A stretch of DNA of 64,000 nt from Actinostola sp. cb2023 (GCA_033675265.1 JAUJYZ010000125.1:1-64000), one strand, 5' to 3'; positions 48,701 through 58,899 are shown, counted from the first letter of the stretch. Made by a program: numbers and translations. Notes: generated by a model from the sequence alone, not told the origin.

Positions 48701-49205
48701 AATTGTTTTTCAAGTAAGCTTATTATGTGAGGTGAAAACACTAGGCCTCACCGTTCTCTTTCCTCAGTCTTGCCACAAACTTCTTGGGTGCAATGACACC
48801 AACTTTCTTCTTCTGCGACGATATGTTGTTGAATAGATCCGTCAAGCAGGTAAGCAGTGTTTCTTTTCTCTTCGACGCAGGTTTGTAAGCGAGCACTTTC
48901 TCTCGAAATGGCCGACAGAAGAACAGTGCTTGTAAAACGGAATTACAGTAGCAAGTATTGCCAAACTACGAAGAAGGAATGTGACAATGAACTGGTTGGT
49001 TAACTCGAGCTGATGAGAGATTAAAAAAGCTTCAAATTCGAGTGGAAAACTTACATTTACCAAACCAAAGAAGTGTTCGTTCGGTGGGAATTCATGTCCG
49101 ATGTCCTTCTCGAGCTGCGATGCACTGGCCCCCTGTCCAACGAAAACACCATCAAATACCCTCAAATCCTTAAACACGACGAAGTTTACAGTCAAATCTT
49201 ACCAT
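42741..49205 (-). CDS. USP46: USP12/USP46-like ubiquitin-specific protease (last exon not found)
   Basis: This is a cysteine protease that removes ubiquitin; USP12 and USP46 act with WD-repeat partners WDR48 and WDR20. Ten exons on the minus strand are clear: ATG at 49205-49203, 49132-49055, 48965-48752, 46634-46554, 45820-45576, 45476-45400, 45096-45013, 43773-43641, 43458-43394 and 42819-42741. All phases agree. Visible motifs are the Cys box [27 protein letters not shown], the zinc-ribbon cysteines (CLCC, CEICC), [10 protein letters not shown] and the His/Asp box [10 protein letters not shown]...LLFDDDIVE. Exon 5 adds a Ser/Asn-rich insert before WVHDMFEG. The gene could be USP12 or USP46; invertebrates usually have one ancestral gene, so the symbol is approximate. 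It is divergent from the MYND gene. Confidence 0.93.
43920..44870. mobile_element. MITE family 2, copy 2, with nested element
   Basis: The left arm (TAAAGTGCTACTACGAC onward, to about 44075) and right arm (about 44738-44870) are inverted copies over roughly 130 bases, including CCATATCACGA. The right terminus is decayed. A second element is inserted in its middle (44154-44638). Confidence 0.65.
44154..44638. mobile_element. MULE-like MITE with 9-bp target duplication
   Basis: Ends TAGCCTGCGAATACAGCCGC and its complement form inverted repeats of about 60 bases including CACAGGG(T)CTCCC. The sequence GTTATGTAT flanks both ends exactly (44145-44153 and 44639-44647), a 9-base duplication as made by Mutator-like elements. 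It is 485 bases long, non-coding, and inserted into an older foldback element. Confidence 0.75.
45137..45353. mobile_element. Palindromic MITE rich in GATCGC
   Basis: AAGCCTGGTTTCCATTTAAT at the left pairs with the complement at the right. The whole element is an imperfect palindrome of about 217 bases with many GCGATC/GATCGC motifs. It lies in an intron of the USP12/46-like gene. Confidence 0.75.
45930..46545. repeat. Minisatellite of 17/34-bp units in USP intron
   Basis: About 600 bases alternate GGTGTCTGCTTATGGGA and GGTGTCCCCTTAGGGGA, with drift at the left end. The open frames across it are repeat artefacts. Confidence 0.9.
47398..47465. repeat. Small palindrome (TCCTTATCCAGTGGA)
   Basis: AAATCCTTATCCAGTGGA pairs with TCCACTGGATAAGGATTT across about 30 bases. 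It is related to the element at 2-77. Confidence 0.6.
47559..47988. mobile_element. MITE family 1, copy 2
   Basis: TTAAAGTGCCTATGAAACGA and its complement bound a 430-base element closely matching 38955-39336. It lies in the long intron between exons 3 and 4 of the USP12/46-like gene. Confidence 0.75.
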
Positions 49206-49400
49206 TGGAGCTCTCTTCCCATTACTTGATCACGTTGTTTTTGCACACTTTTTGAAGAAGAACATGGTTCGTCTTCGTATGCGAACAAAATAATCATTGA
49301 AAATCAGCTGTGCGCATGTCATAGCGAAGTGACATCCCGCATCCCGCAAACATCCCGCGTGTCGTCACCGCGTGTTTACTTCAAGCAAAATGGCCGACAG
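49206..49400. promoter_or_regulatory. Bidirectional promoter of USP12/46-like and MYND-UBA genes
   Basis: The two start codons point away from each other and are about 195 bases apart. The interval has GC-richer patches, repeated CATCCCGC and no TATA box, typical of housekeeping divergent promoters. Confidence 0.65.
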
Positions 49401-50499
49401 ATGCAGACAAATATAATGGAGGCTGAAATAAAATGCGCTTTCTGCGAGAAGAGGCAACAGATTATGAAACTTTGTAGTAGATGTAGAGCAGATGTATATT
49501 GGTTAGTAGAAATGTTGGTGTTTTGCGGGATCTGTGTTACAGATGTGCATATAAAATCATAAAAGTACTATGAATCATAATTTTTGTCAGCTTTAATACA
49601 CTGATCAACAGTCTTCTGCGACATTATACTTAAAGAGTCTGGTAGCTTATTTCCTTCTTAATGCGTACAGCTAAAAGACTCCATGATTGTCATTTATTTT
49701 ACTTGAGGGAACACATCTATAACAACAAAATGTTTGATTATGCAGCTCAAAAGAATGTCAAGTGAACGACTGGCCACACCACAAGAAAAAATGCACCACA
49801 AAAAGCCCATTAATGAACACAGATAGCAATAATTTATTGTCAAAAGAAGAGGCACAGAGAAAGATGGAGAAATGCTCATCAAATGAAAACAAAGAAACAA
49901 AACCTGCAAAAACTGAATTTAATGTCACTCAATCAAGCAATCTGCAAGAGTCTGAAGACAACAGGGAATGGGAAATAGGGAATGATTTCATGAGTTCTAA
50001 AGTCTCCAAAGCAAATTCAGGATCTTCTTTAAAAGTAAATGATTCAGATACAAGAGAATTTCAAGAAAACACACTTTTAGACAAGTGCAAATCCAAAGTG
50101 GTTGGATGTGAGATTAAGAGTGACTTATTGAGGGAATTAGACAACAGCATTCTGATATTTATAAAACACAAAAAAGTCAAGAGTGAACTTGAACTTAAAA
50201 AATCCCAAATTGAGTCATTTTTCCAGCAAATATCCAACTTTGTGAAAATACCAGTGTCGAAGTTAAAGCTTGTTCACAAAGGAAAGATGGTGACGTCAGT
50301 AAATATCTCCTCTTTTGTGCAGAATGGAGCAGTGTTTTTAGCACTTGGAGAAGTTTCCGAGTGTGAAGATGGTCTCGATAACGGAGATATTGAAACACTA
50401 ATGCAACAACTCAGTGTTGAGAGAAATACCGCTGTCAGAGCTCTTAGGAAAACTGGGTCATTACTCGATGCAATATTTGATGTTGGAAATCATCTTTGA
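49401..50499 (+). CDS. MYND-finger protein with C-terminal UBL/UBA-like region
   Basis: Two exons: 49401-49501 and 49746-50499, joined in the codon TG|C. The product is 284 residues from the first ATG or 279 from MEAEIK at 49416. The N-terminus is a full MYND zinc finger (CAFC, CSRC, YCSKEC, HHKKKC), a protein-binding module. The middle is polar and probably disordered. Towards the C-terminus a segment (LKLVHKGKMV, VFLALGE) looks ubiquitin-like, and the last 37 residues (DIETLMQQLSVERNTAVRAL onward) resemble the UBA domain of NAC-alpha/HYPK. I do not recognise a named orthologue. It shares a promoter with a deubiquitinase, so a role in ubiquitin or nascent-chain handling is an attractive inference only. 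Confidence 0.8.
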
Positions 50500-50749
50500 A
50501 GAGCAATACAAACAAACTTATCTTGAATATCAAACAGGAAATAATTTATGAGTTGTAAACCGTAATAGCAGACCAACAAATAAAATAAATGGTTGATTAA
50601 TTTAAAACTATAAACAGTTTTGATTTTAAAAAAGCTGTTTATTTTTATGCAGTTGTTTTTTTGTAAAGATTCAAAAATATAAAAAATATTAACTACACAA
50701 TTTTATGGATATGAAAATTTAGATCAAACAGGAATTTTTAAAAAGTAGA

Positions 50750-51356
50750 AAAGGACAAACAAAATGAACTTTTACTGTTACAAAATGAAAAGAATGTTGA
50801 ATAAAAAAAACCTCTGAAATAAAAAAAAAGAAAAGAGAAAAAAAACCCCAGAATAAATAAGAGTCAATAGAAAGGGTGAGAAAAGGAATAAAAAAAAAAG
50901 AAAGGTAAAAGAAAAAAGAGGCTCTAAAAAATAAATCAACCATAAATAATAAACAGAAATCAAAAATTCAGATATCAAAAATTTGATTGTTTTAATTAAA
51001 AAAATAACAATAAAATAAATATATAGAAAAAAGAGATTATAGGGGGGAAAACAGCGAAAAAAGAAAAGAAGAAGCGCTAAAAATGGGTATTTTTTTTAAA
51101 TTTGAAACAAAAAGTGCAAAAAAATGAAGAAAGTAATTACGGAAAAATAATAAAAACTGGACTGATCAGGAAAAAAAGGTTTCTAAAAGAAGAAAAAAAG
51201 GCTAAAAAATCGAAAAAAGATATTTAAAAAAAAGCTATCAAAAAAATGCTGGTAAAAAAATGTAAAATCAAAACGAAAATCGCTAAAAAATAAGAAAGTG
51301 TGGCGATAAAAGGGTAAAAAAAAGAAGACTGATAAAAGCTATTGGAAAAAAAGGAG
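50750..51356. repeat. A-rich tract downstream of the SRP RNA gene
   Basis: About 600 bases are dominated by runs of 4-9 A separated by short words, so the minus strand is T-rich directly downstream of the SRP RNA 3' end. No gene is seen. Open frames here are low-complexity. Confidence 0.7.
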
Positions 51357-51363
51357 AAAAAAA
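51357..51363 (-). terminator. Pol III terminator of SRP RNA
   Basis: A run of seven T on the minus strand follows CCTCTG at the 3' end of the 7SL sequence. Confidence 0.75.
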
Positions 51364-51661
51364 CAGAGGTATGTCCGACTAATCTCGATATGGCTGCCGA
51401 TCGCCGCCTATTCACAGATGCTATCCCACTACTGTCGAACGCGGGAGCTTTTGCCTGCTGTGTTTCCACCCTGGGCCAGTACGCTCCTCTTTAACTAACC
51501 TGGAGAACCGAGACTCCTCTCAATTCACCATATTGACGCCCGACTTAGTGTGGACACCCGATCGACATAGAACGACGACCATCAGGAATCCACGTCTCAA
51601 ACCATTCACCACCTCTAGCCTCCAAGTAGCTGGATTACAGGCGCGAGCCACAGCGCCCAGC
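51362..51661 (-). ncRNA. SRP RNA: 7SL signal recognition particle RNA
   Basis: The minus strand from 51661 starts GCTGGGCGCTGTGGCTCGCG and continues CTGTAATCC, the conserved Alu-domain start with its UGUAAU motif. Inside are GTGTCCACACTAAGTCGG, CAATATGGTGA, the helix 8 segment GGCCCAGGGTGGAAACACAG with its GGAA loop and AGCAGGC, and GTAGTGGGATAGC...CTGTGAATAG. These appear in the order and spacing of animal 7SL RNA, and the total of about 300 bases matches. A T-run at 51363-51357 serves as Pol III terminator. Upstream, CTAAATATC near -27 and TGACGT-like bases at the start resemble external 7SL promoter parts. Confidence 0.93.
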
Positions 51662-53186
51662 TGATGACGTACGAGAGATATTTAGGTACTTATACTAGAA
51701 CAGCCTCGTTTTAGATCCAACATCACGTGTTTTTAAAATTATTTTTTATGCAAATTTATGTTACTTATGTAAATTCACGTTTCGAACGATTCGAACAAAT
51801 GGAAAACGTTCGATATTATGATATTCGATTATGGTTCGATTTAGCGAATGTAATTTTAGTAGGGATAAAGAAAACCATATAGAATAACTTGGTGTTTATG
51901 GGAAATCGACACCCTATAAACGGGCTGAAAATAGATCTAGAAATAATTACTGTAGTGTATGTTTATCGTTTCGGGTTAAGAAAATAGATCATCAAGTCGA
52001 AGCACTGATTTGGTAAGAATATGTGGCCAAATGGAACGACTTATGACAGTATTAGTATATTCTAAATCGAACAAATGAAAGCCTTTGGTGTGTTTAAAAA
52101 CGCGAACAAATTAAATTTGGGTACCCTGTGCCCAATTTCATCATGGGAGGGGAGGGTACGTCAAGGTGAACTCGTGAAGAATGGAAATACTGTACTTAGC
52201 CAAATAAGCCTGCAATTTTAAGTCAAGTCAAAGAAACCAGAGGCTCATTTACAGGGATATTTTGGGAAACGCATCTTTACGTGGAAACTCCTGCATTGGA
52301 GACGAAAAACGACGCCGGGACGATGGATGAATGTCGATTCACCGCGAGTACTGCCCTTTGAGAGTCAAATCAAATATTGATTGGTTACGAAAAGTGTGTC
52401 GAATAAATGATGTTAATTATTGAAAGTGATTATTTAAAATCCATGCAGAGCTCCTGTAAAAATATTGGAAAATAACTCATATTGCTACTCAACTGTTGCC
52501 TGTGTGGCCGCCTCTGGGGGAGGGGAGAGGATGGGAGGGGGATTGGGAAAAGGAATTTCCCTTCCCCCTCCACCAGGGCGGCTACGCAGGCTTTTCTGAA
52601 CTGTTAATATGATTATCCTTTGACGATATAATCTGTATAAGGTGATCATCACCATTGCAAATCACAGCAAAACCACTGCAGGAAATACATTAATTATTGA
52701 CTACTGGCAAAACATTTAAAGTTTAATTAACACGACTTTGAGCTAATTAAAAAGGATGCTTTCAAAACACTTTCTAATTACGACGCCATCTGTTAAACCT
52801 TCAACAAAACCAATTCCACTAAATGTCAACTTTTAATACCTTACAGCCGGACAACTTAATTAAACCTGTACTAAGACAGTTTTAGCCGTTGACACTTTGA
52901 TAAAATCTAGACTTCACTAGTTTCTCTCACATTTATTTTAATAACTATCAAGTATTGATTAAAGAATTTGATACCGTTTGTTGATTGGCTAATCGCCTTT
53001 CATTGTAGAGTATCAGCAAGATTTCTTAGGAGTTAAGTTGAAAGTTTGTTGACTTTGGACTTAGCTGGAGATGTGTTGGCATTTGGGAATCGGTTTTGGA
53101 AGGTCATACGATAATCATTATAGCAAGTACCGTTTTGTTTTCTGCTGTACATGCATGAACGAAACTATTAGATAGAAGTGCCAACA
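51662..53186. other. Spacer between SRP RNA and CNG channel genes
   Basis: No gene is supported. At 52496-52594 GCCTGTGTGGCCGCCTCTGG is matched by the complement CAGGGCGGCTACGCAGGC, a small inverted-repeat element. The final part is probably the CNG gene 5' UTR. Confidence 0.5.
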
Positions 53187-54074
53187 ATGACTTCAAGAGG
53201 CACAGCCAAGCTGGGATGGCTAACTCAGATAACTTGCAAAGACCAAAATGACAACACAAATACTACAAATACTTATCAAGAACGCGCTGTGTCAACTGGA
53301 GTAAGCCACCACGGGAAGCCTGGCTCATCACGACGAAAACTTCCACCGTTGGAAGTTCGATCAAAAAGAACTTCAAAACAACGTCTGAGTTCAAGTTCAA
53401 GTTACGAAGATGAGAATTGCAGTGGAAAACATCCCAGTAACGGCGTTCCTAAGTCTGTTGGCCAGACAAATGAAGTTCATGGCCGCAATGCTGATGACGA
53501 CATCTCTGAGTCAACGTTTCCTGCCGCAAAAAGAACTTCAAAACAACGTCTGAGTTCAAGTTCAAGTTACGAAGATGAGAATTGCAGTGGAAAACATCCC
53601 AGTAACGGTGTTCTTAAGTCTGTTGGCCAGACAAATGAAGTTCATGGCCGCAATGCTGATGACGACATCTCTGCCGAGTCAACGTTTCCTGCCGTGGCAC
53701 GGACTATACAAATGGCGTCGTCTTGGCTTAAAAAGAGCCGTAAAACATCCCAGCAACCGCGAGTTGACTCGTTTCTGGATCGACTGGAAATGTTCGGCCC
53801 CTCGGTGCCGACACTTGGCGGAAACATGGAACCACCTCAAGATGTGGCGACTCACAAGCACTGGGTAGTTAACCCATCTGGGAGACTTCTGTTTGGGTGG
53901 ATGGTCATCGTGGCTCTGGCTGTGTTGTATAATTTGATTTTCATCATCGCAAGACAATGTTTTCACGAGCTTCATAACAGCTACATGGTGCTGTGGTTTG
54001 TACTGGATTATATATGTGACATCATTTATGGACTAGACATTTGCTGCCAGTTCCGAACAGGTCAGGTCAGTGTG

Positions 54075-54108
<34 letters not shown>

Positions 54109-56020
54109 GGGGGGTGTAATTATTATACACTTACAATAACATAAATGTCAAACCGAGTCTAGTCTAGATCAGCTAATTTGAGGTTGTTTTACTCTCCGAT
54201 AACTGAGAGTTCTAAGACAATGACAAACAGATTAGAAAACACTGTTTGACGTTTGAGTTTTTAGTCGGGAAGCCACGACTCTAAAAATGCGGAGCGGTCG
54301 TCGTCTTTGGCTCCAAATCGCCTTTCTACAGCGCATGCGCGCTAAAGCCGAAGGAGATATGAAGTCTGGCCAAGAAAGATTAGAAAGCACAAACCAATCA
54401 GGGAAAGCACCGGAGGTCAAGGGGCCAAAATATAAGTCTTTTCTCGTCTAAATCTAAATTTAGATTGAAACAGGACGCTCTAGTAGCGTGAAGTCGGGCT
54501 ATAACGTTTTTACTGATATACTGTAAAGTTCGCAGTACTGAATTGCAAGGAAAGCATGTTCTATCGAGCTCGAGTCACGCAACGACGAGCAACCATGCAA
54601 AAACTGTTTCAATCGCACTATAAGATATCTATATTTAGTTCAAATAGGTTAAGTTTCATTTAGAAGCCCGACTTCACGCTAGAAGAGCGTCTAGTTCAGT
54701 TTAAGCTACACAAGTCACTCATCATTCATTTTTGGGGACTAGTTAAGTTGTGGCCGTTGTGCCTTTGTACGTACGCCCTCTTGCTGACGATAAGACAGCA
54801 CCTGAGGACTAGTTAATGTATTCAAGCGCGCGCGTCTCACACAGATTATTTCTATCATTCCAGTATATCTCGATGAAGGCGTTCCTGTAATAGATCCCCA
54901 GAAGCTACGCCGCCATTACATGACATCTAAAGTCCACTTTAAGCTGGATGTGTTGTCCATTCTGCCATACGATGCGCTGTACTTTGCCGTTGGCTCAAAC
55001 CAAAGCATTGTACGAATACCGCGAATTCTGCGTCTTTATCGAGTGATGCAACTTTTGCAAAAATGCGAAAGAAAGACAAGGTATCCCAACCTGCTTCACT
55101 CGTGTGCTGTTGTGTTGGCTTTCTCTCTTATTTTTCACTGGAATGCTTGTTTTTACTTTGCCATATCGGAAGCCATAGGCTTTGGTACGGATAAATGGGT
55201 ATACCCTAACCTCACGTCTCCAGGATACCGCAAGCTCTCACGTCAGTACCTTTACAGCGTATACTGGTCTGCAAGGATGATGATCACTGGAGAGAGTGAA
55301 AACCCACCAGAAACAGACATGGAGTTGCTCTTCGTCGTCGTTGATTTAACAATGGGGTATTTAATCTTCGCGGCGATAGTCGGCCAATTTGGCGCCATTT
55401 TGAGCCAAATGATGCGCGCGCGCGTCGATTTCCTGGACGATTCTGAAACCATCAAGCAATATCTACAAAACCACAGCGTAAGCGAAGACCTGGAAACCCG
55501 CGTTGTTTCCTGGATTGACTACATGTGGCAGACAAAGCAATCATTTGACCAAGACAAAGTGCTGCGGAAGCTTCCTGAGAAAATGCGCGCGCAGATAACC
55601 GTTCACGTTCACCTTGAAACTCTCCGTCGTGTTGCAGTTTTCTCTGACTGCGAACCAGGGTTGCTAAGAGACATCGTGGTAAAACTCAAATCCCAAGTCT
55701 ACTCCCCAGGGGACTATATTTGTAGGAAGGGCGACGTTGGTAGGGAAATGTACATTGTAAAAAGTGGCCGTCTTCAGGTGCTTGGCTCTGATGGACTCAC
55801 GGTTCTTGCTACGCTCTCCGAGGGAAGTTATTTTGGAGAGATAAGCATTCTGAATTTGTCCGAGGTTGGAAATCGTAGAACTGCAGATGTTCGTTCTGTC
55901 GGATTCACTGATTTACTGTGTTTGTCTAAAAACAATTTGTTAGACGTCTTGACAGATTATCCTGAAGCAAGAACGATGCTGGAAGAACGGGGCAGAAATC
56001 TTTTAAAAATACCGACCTAA
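53187..56020 (+). CDS. Cyclic nucleotide-gated cation channel (CNGA-like)
   Basis: Two exons: 53187-54060 and 54864-56020 (GT/AG, phase 1), 676 residues. The protein has six membrane segments: S1 about 233-258, S2 266-288, S3 318-335, S4 342-356 with arginines (RIPRILRLYR), S5 371-392 and S6 447-470. A pore loop lies between S5 and S6, followed by a C-linker and a cyclic-nucleotide-binding domain (571-655) with SYFGEISIL and the phosphate-contacting NRRTA. These fit a plasma-membrane channel opened by cAMP or cGMP. The pore reads MITGESENPP where CNGA channels have TTIGETPP, so the filter is altered. The N-terminus has a 55-residue segment in tandem twice. The ATG at 53187 is the first Met in the open frame. 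It could be a divergent family member; CNG membership is firm. Confidence 0.92.
53363..53695 (+). repeat. 165-bp in-frame tandem duplication in CNG exon 1
   Basis: The block starting AAAAAGAACTTCAAAACAAC occurs at 53363 and again at 53528, 165 bases apart, with a few differences including one extra GCC codon in the second. It encodes a Ser-rich, probably disordered cytoplasmic segment (KQRLSSSSSYEDEN, GQTNEVHGRNADDD). Confidence 0.92.
54076..54114 (+). repeat. Poly-G run in CNG intron
   Basis: Thirty-nine bases of G with one A, starting 15 bases after the donor site. The length is unreliable in sequencing. A G-quadruplex is possible. Confidence 0.9.
54474..54697. mobile_element. MITE-like element in CNG intron
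   Basis: GACGCTCTAGTAGCGTGAAG at the left is mirrored by CTTCACGCTAGAAGAGCGTC at the right. A related ACTAGACGCTC motif occurs near 40232 and 40314. No coding capacity. Confidence 0.6.
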
Positions 56021-56194
56021 AAGCGACGAGAATGATTATTAAATTTCACTGGACGAACAGAAATGTTCTTCTTGTTCTTCTTCAGAGATTTAAGATGAGG
56101 CAACGTCTGGTGTGCGTCGTCCTCTCTGTGGCTTCCAACGCCGTGCGCGTTACTACATGCATCGTACGCCTAAATAGTCCCTTTTCGCGTTCAC

Positions 56195-56410
56195 AGATAC
56201 CGCTGTAAAACCGCTGTACTTATTGATAACAGACGCATTTGTACAGGGTTAGCCTCGAGTCAGTGTAAATTATTCACAAATATCAACAAGAACACGAAAA
56301 AATGTTAACTTGAAACAATAGAAACATTTTTGAATTGCACGGACTGTTCTCTGAATCGAGGCTAAGCCTGTACAAATGCGTCTTTTGTCACGGACAGCGG
56401 TCATCTCTAA
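56195..56410. mobile_element. MITE-like inverted repeat downstream of CNG gene
   Basis: GACGCATTTGTACAGGGTTA and the complement TAAGCCTGTACAAATGCGTC bound about 110 bases; flanking CCGCTG/CAGCGG extends the arms. It is non-coding. Confidence 0.6.
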
Positions 56411-57573
56411 ACAACGCGAAACTGCATGGACTATTTATGTCAGATATATCTCGACTTAAAGTCACTTTATTTTCTATTCCAAGTAAACAAGCGTGACCTA
56501 AGCTTGACAAGCCGCCGGTTGCCGAGACAAAAAATATATAGAAACGTTTACTCAGCTATATTGCATATAGAATCAAAATTCAAATGTGATGTAGTTTACA
56601 CGATGTGGTAAATAAACATTTATAATTAAAACTAGAAGATGGTTTAGTTGTTTCAAATAAAAATGGCAGAACTAAAAACTATCCTCATCACTCTCTAGAG
56701 TGCTGGTTAGATTTTCTATAAGCCCGAGGGGGGAGGGTGGCATTGATTTGATTGATTTGATTTGCTGAAAATCTGATTCAGTACACCTGTGTCAGCAATC
56801 TCAAGATTCAAATGACTTCAATTAATTTTTAATTTAATTCTATTGCGGAGAATCTATTGACCTAGCAGCTAGCTCAGGTGTAACCTGGGAGGGCATTTTA
56901 GATTCTCAGGTGGGGAGAAATATATTGATTGATTGATAATCAAAATCGCAGTAAACTGTACACTGAACTAACGTGTTGATGTTGGTTGCTTTCATTGATG
57001 CGATACGGCGTCTTGTATGACACACTGTTTGTCAGATTATGGCGTTAATTGAAAACGTTGACTTTTCTAGAAAGATTTCTAGACTTTTCTAGAAAGCAAC
57101 GAGAAAATTTTCAGGCATTTTATATCACTTGATAAATGTAGTTTGTATTGAACGCAAAACTACGTACGCTAGAAGAAATATTAGTTCTCTCTTTTTTAAT
57201 TTTGCTATGCAAATAGAACTGCAATTTTGCTGTCACTATGACTGAACAAAGCGACCGTTTTTGTTTAATCGTGAATGGTGATTCACTTGTAAATGTCTGT
57301 GTCTTGGTTGAAATTACTCATTCAACTCATTGCGGGATTAAAATTGAACAGCCCATCCTACATTTACCATATCATCCACTTTGGGACTCGTATAGAATTC
57401 TACTGGAGTTTTTAAGGGAGTCCTTTGGAAGTCCTCCACGGACACCATCCTACTTTATACTCGATTACGCTGCTCAAGACCTTTTCAGAATCTTTCAAAC
57501 TGCATCGCGTCAAGTTCTCGCATGCCCGACACCGACTACATCAAGTCCTGATTCCTTTTGTTAACGTTCAACT
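56411..57573. other. Spacer upstream of GPCR
   Basis: A/T-rich, with a TTGATT-repeat stretch near 56750. The 108-codon frame at 57238-57564 has no recognisable features and may be part of the GPCR 5' UTR. Confidence 0.45.
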
Positions 57574-58635
57574 ATGGATAGTTGGTTCGCCCTCAACGTC
57601 GTATCATTGTGCCTCATGTTGGTAAACCTAACGGGAAATTCTCTGGTCATCTTGGTCATATTGAAAGTCAAAAACTTCCGAGGCCACACCACCTCGGCCA
57701 TGTTGCTCAATCTGGCATTTAACGACCTGGCTTTGGGGTTCGTCATCTTCTTAAAGATTTGCAGTTCTCTCAAGGCAGGGCTGACTCCACTCGACGAATG
57801 GAAGAGGAAGGTGAAGTTTTATAGTAATGCTTGTGCGTGTTCCTTCATACTCGTGGGGATCGCTGTAGAGAGGTATTTAGCTGTGATGAAACCTTTTTAC
57901 CACAAAGTCCACGTTACAAAGAAATGGAGCTGTAGAGTGATTCTGATAATATGGTTTCTTACGATTACGTTCAGCATACCTGGGTTCTTATTTCCAGATT
58001 TTCCTGTAAAGGAAATCGCAACGCAATCGAATTCTTCACAACTTAATACCAGTGGCGTCAATGGAAACCATAGTTACATATCATACGACTCATTTGGAGA
58101 TCTCCGCTTTGGTTATGAAGTGTTTCTGATCTGTGCTTGCACTGTTGTACCAGCTTTATTGATGAGCTTTCTGTACGGTCGCATCGTCTATCGAGTGTGG
58201 CTTCAACCCGACACACAGGGCACAAATGCAGGCATCGTGAAAGCTCGACGCAAACTCACCAAACTTTTGTTGACAGTCACCGCAGCATTTTACCTCTGCT
58301 GGTTGCCTCTTCTCCTCAATATGTCGGACACAATCAGCTTTGAGGTGAAGAATTGGTTGGTTGTATTTCCTCTCCTCAACACGGCGATAAACCCGATCAT
58401 CTACAGTCTACACTCCGCCTCTTTCCGTCAGGGGATCAAGTCTTTGTGCTGTGTTTGTTGCGCGGCCAGGAAAGTACGCGCGGCAAATGTTGACCACGTG
58501 ACACCAACAGCCTGGACATCTCGCAGTCGTCATCACAATCTGAAACTGAATCCCAAGCAAAAGTGCGATAAGAAATTTTCGGATGATTCGAATGCTGTTT
58601 GTTTATCAGTTATCGCAAACACCAGGCAACCATGA
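57574..58635 (+). CDS. Class A (rhodopsin-like) G protein-coupled receptor
   Basis: A single-exon 353-residue receptor with seven membrane segments. Family marks are N22 (GNSLVIL, TM1), D51 (NLAFNDLALG, TM2), ERY at 99-101, W127 (TM4), P193 (TM5), CWLP at 242-245 (TM6) and NPIIY at 273-277 (TM7). The second extracellular loop carries three N-glycosylation sites (NSS, NTS, NHS), and a cysteine cluster at 292-296 could be palmitoylated. The extracellular N-terminus is very short. The TM3/ECL2 cysteine pair is missing: position 3.25 is E75 and ECL2 has no cysteine. The ligand cannot be told from sequence; it is one of the expanded cnidarian orphan-type receptors. A truncated relative lies at 60050. 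Confidence 0.93.
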   Translation: MDSWFALNVVSLCLMLVNLTGNSLVILVILKVKNFRGHTTSAMLLNLAFNDLALGFVIFLKICSSLKAGLTPLDEWKRKVKFYSNACACSFILVGIAVERYLAVMKPFYHKVHVTKKWSCRVILIIWFLTITFSIPGFLFPDFPVKEIATQSNSSQLNTSGVNGNHSYISYDSFGDLRFGYEVFLICACTVVPALLMSFLYGRIVYRVWLQPDTQGTNAGIVKARRKLTKLLLTVTAAFYLCWLPLLLNMSDTISFEVKNWLVVFPLLNTAINPIIYSLHSASFRQGIKSLCCVCCAARKVRAANVDHVTPTAWTSRSRHHNLKLNPKQKCDKKFSDDSNAVCLSVIANTRQP

Positions 58636-58722
58636 TCCTTTGTCGACTGGATGACGATGACAATCTTGCACGGGCAACCCATCCTTGTCTTCTGAGACTA
58701 TATTGTTACAATAAGAAGATGA

Positions 58723-58724
<2 letters not shown>

Positions 58725-58753
<29 letters not shown>

Positions 58754-58840
58754 AAGAAGAAGAAGAAGAAGAAGAAGAAGAAGAAGAAGAAGAAAAAAAG
58801 AAGAAGAAAAAGAAGAAGAAGAAGAAGATGCGCGTTCTTT
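58725..58840 (+). repeat. (GAA)n microsatellite
   Basis: AAG/GAA triplets over about 115 bases directly downstream of the GPCR. Poly-Arg and poly-Ser frames over it are artefacts. Confidence 0.95.
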
Positions 58841-58899
58841 TACGATTGGCATCATCCTGTGTTGAGGAATCGGACGCGCTCGTAGATGTGCACAAGAGT

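Noticed and set aside
51600..51661. Primate Alu contamination
   Set aside because: The similarity continues through the full 7SL S domain, which Alu lacks, so this is an SRP RNA gene.
57238..57564. Separate 108-aa gene upstream of the GPCR
   Set aside because: No recognisable motif, and it ends just before the GPCR start; more likely untranslated leader.
58599..58865. Poly-Arg protein downstream of the GPCR
   Set aside because: Translation of a GAA microsatellite.
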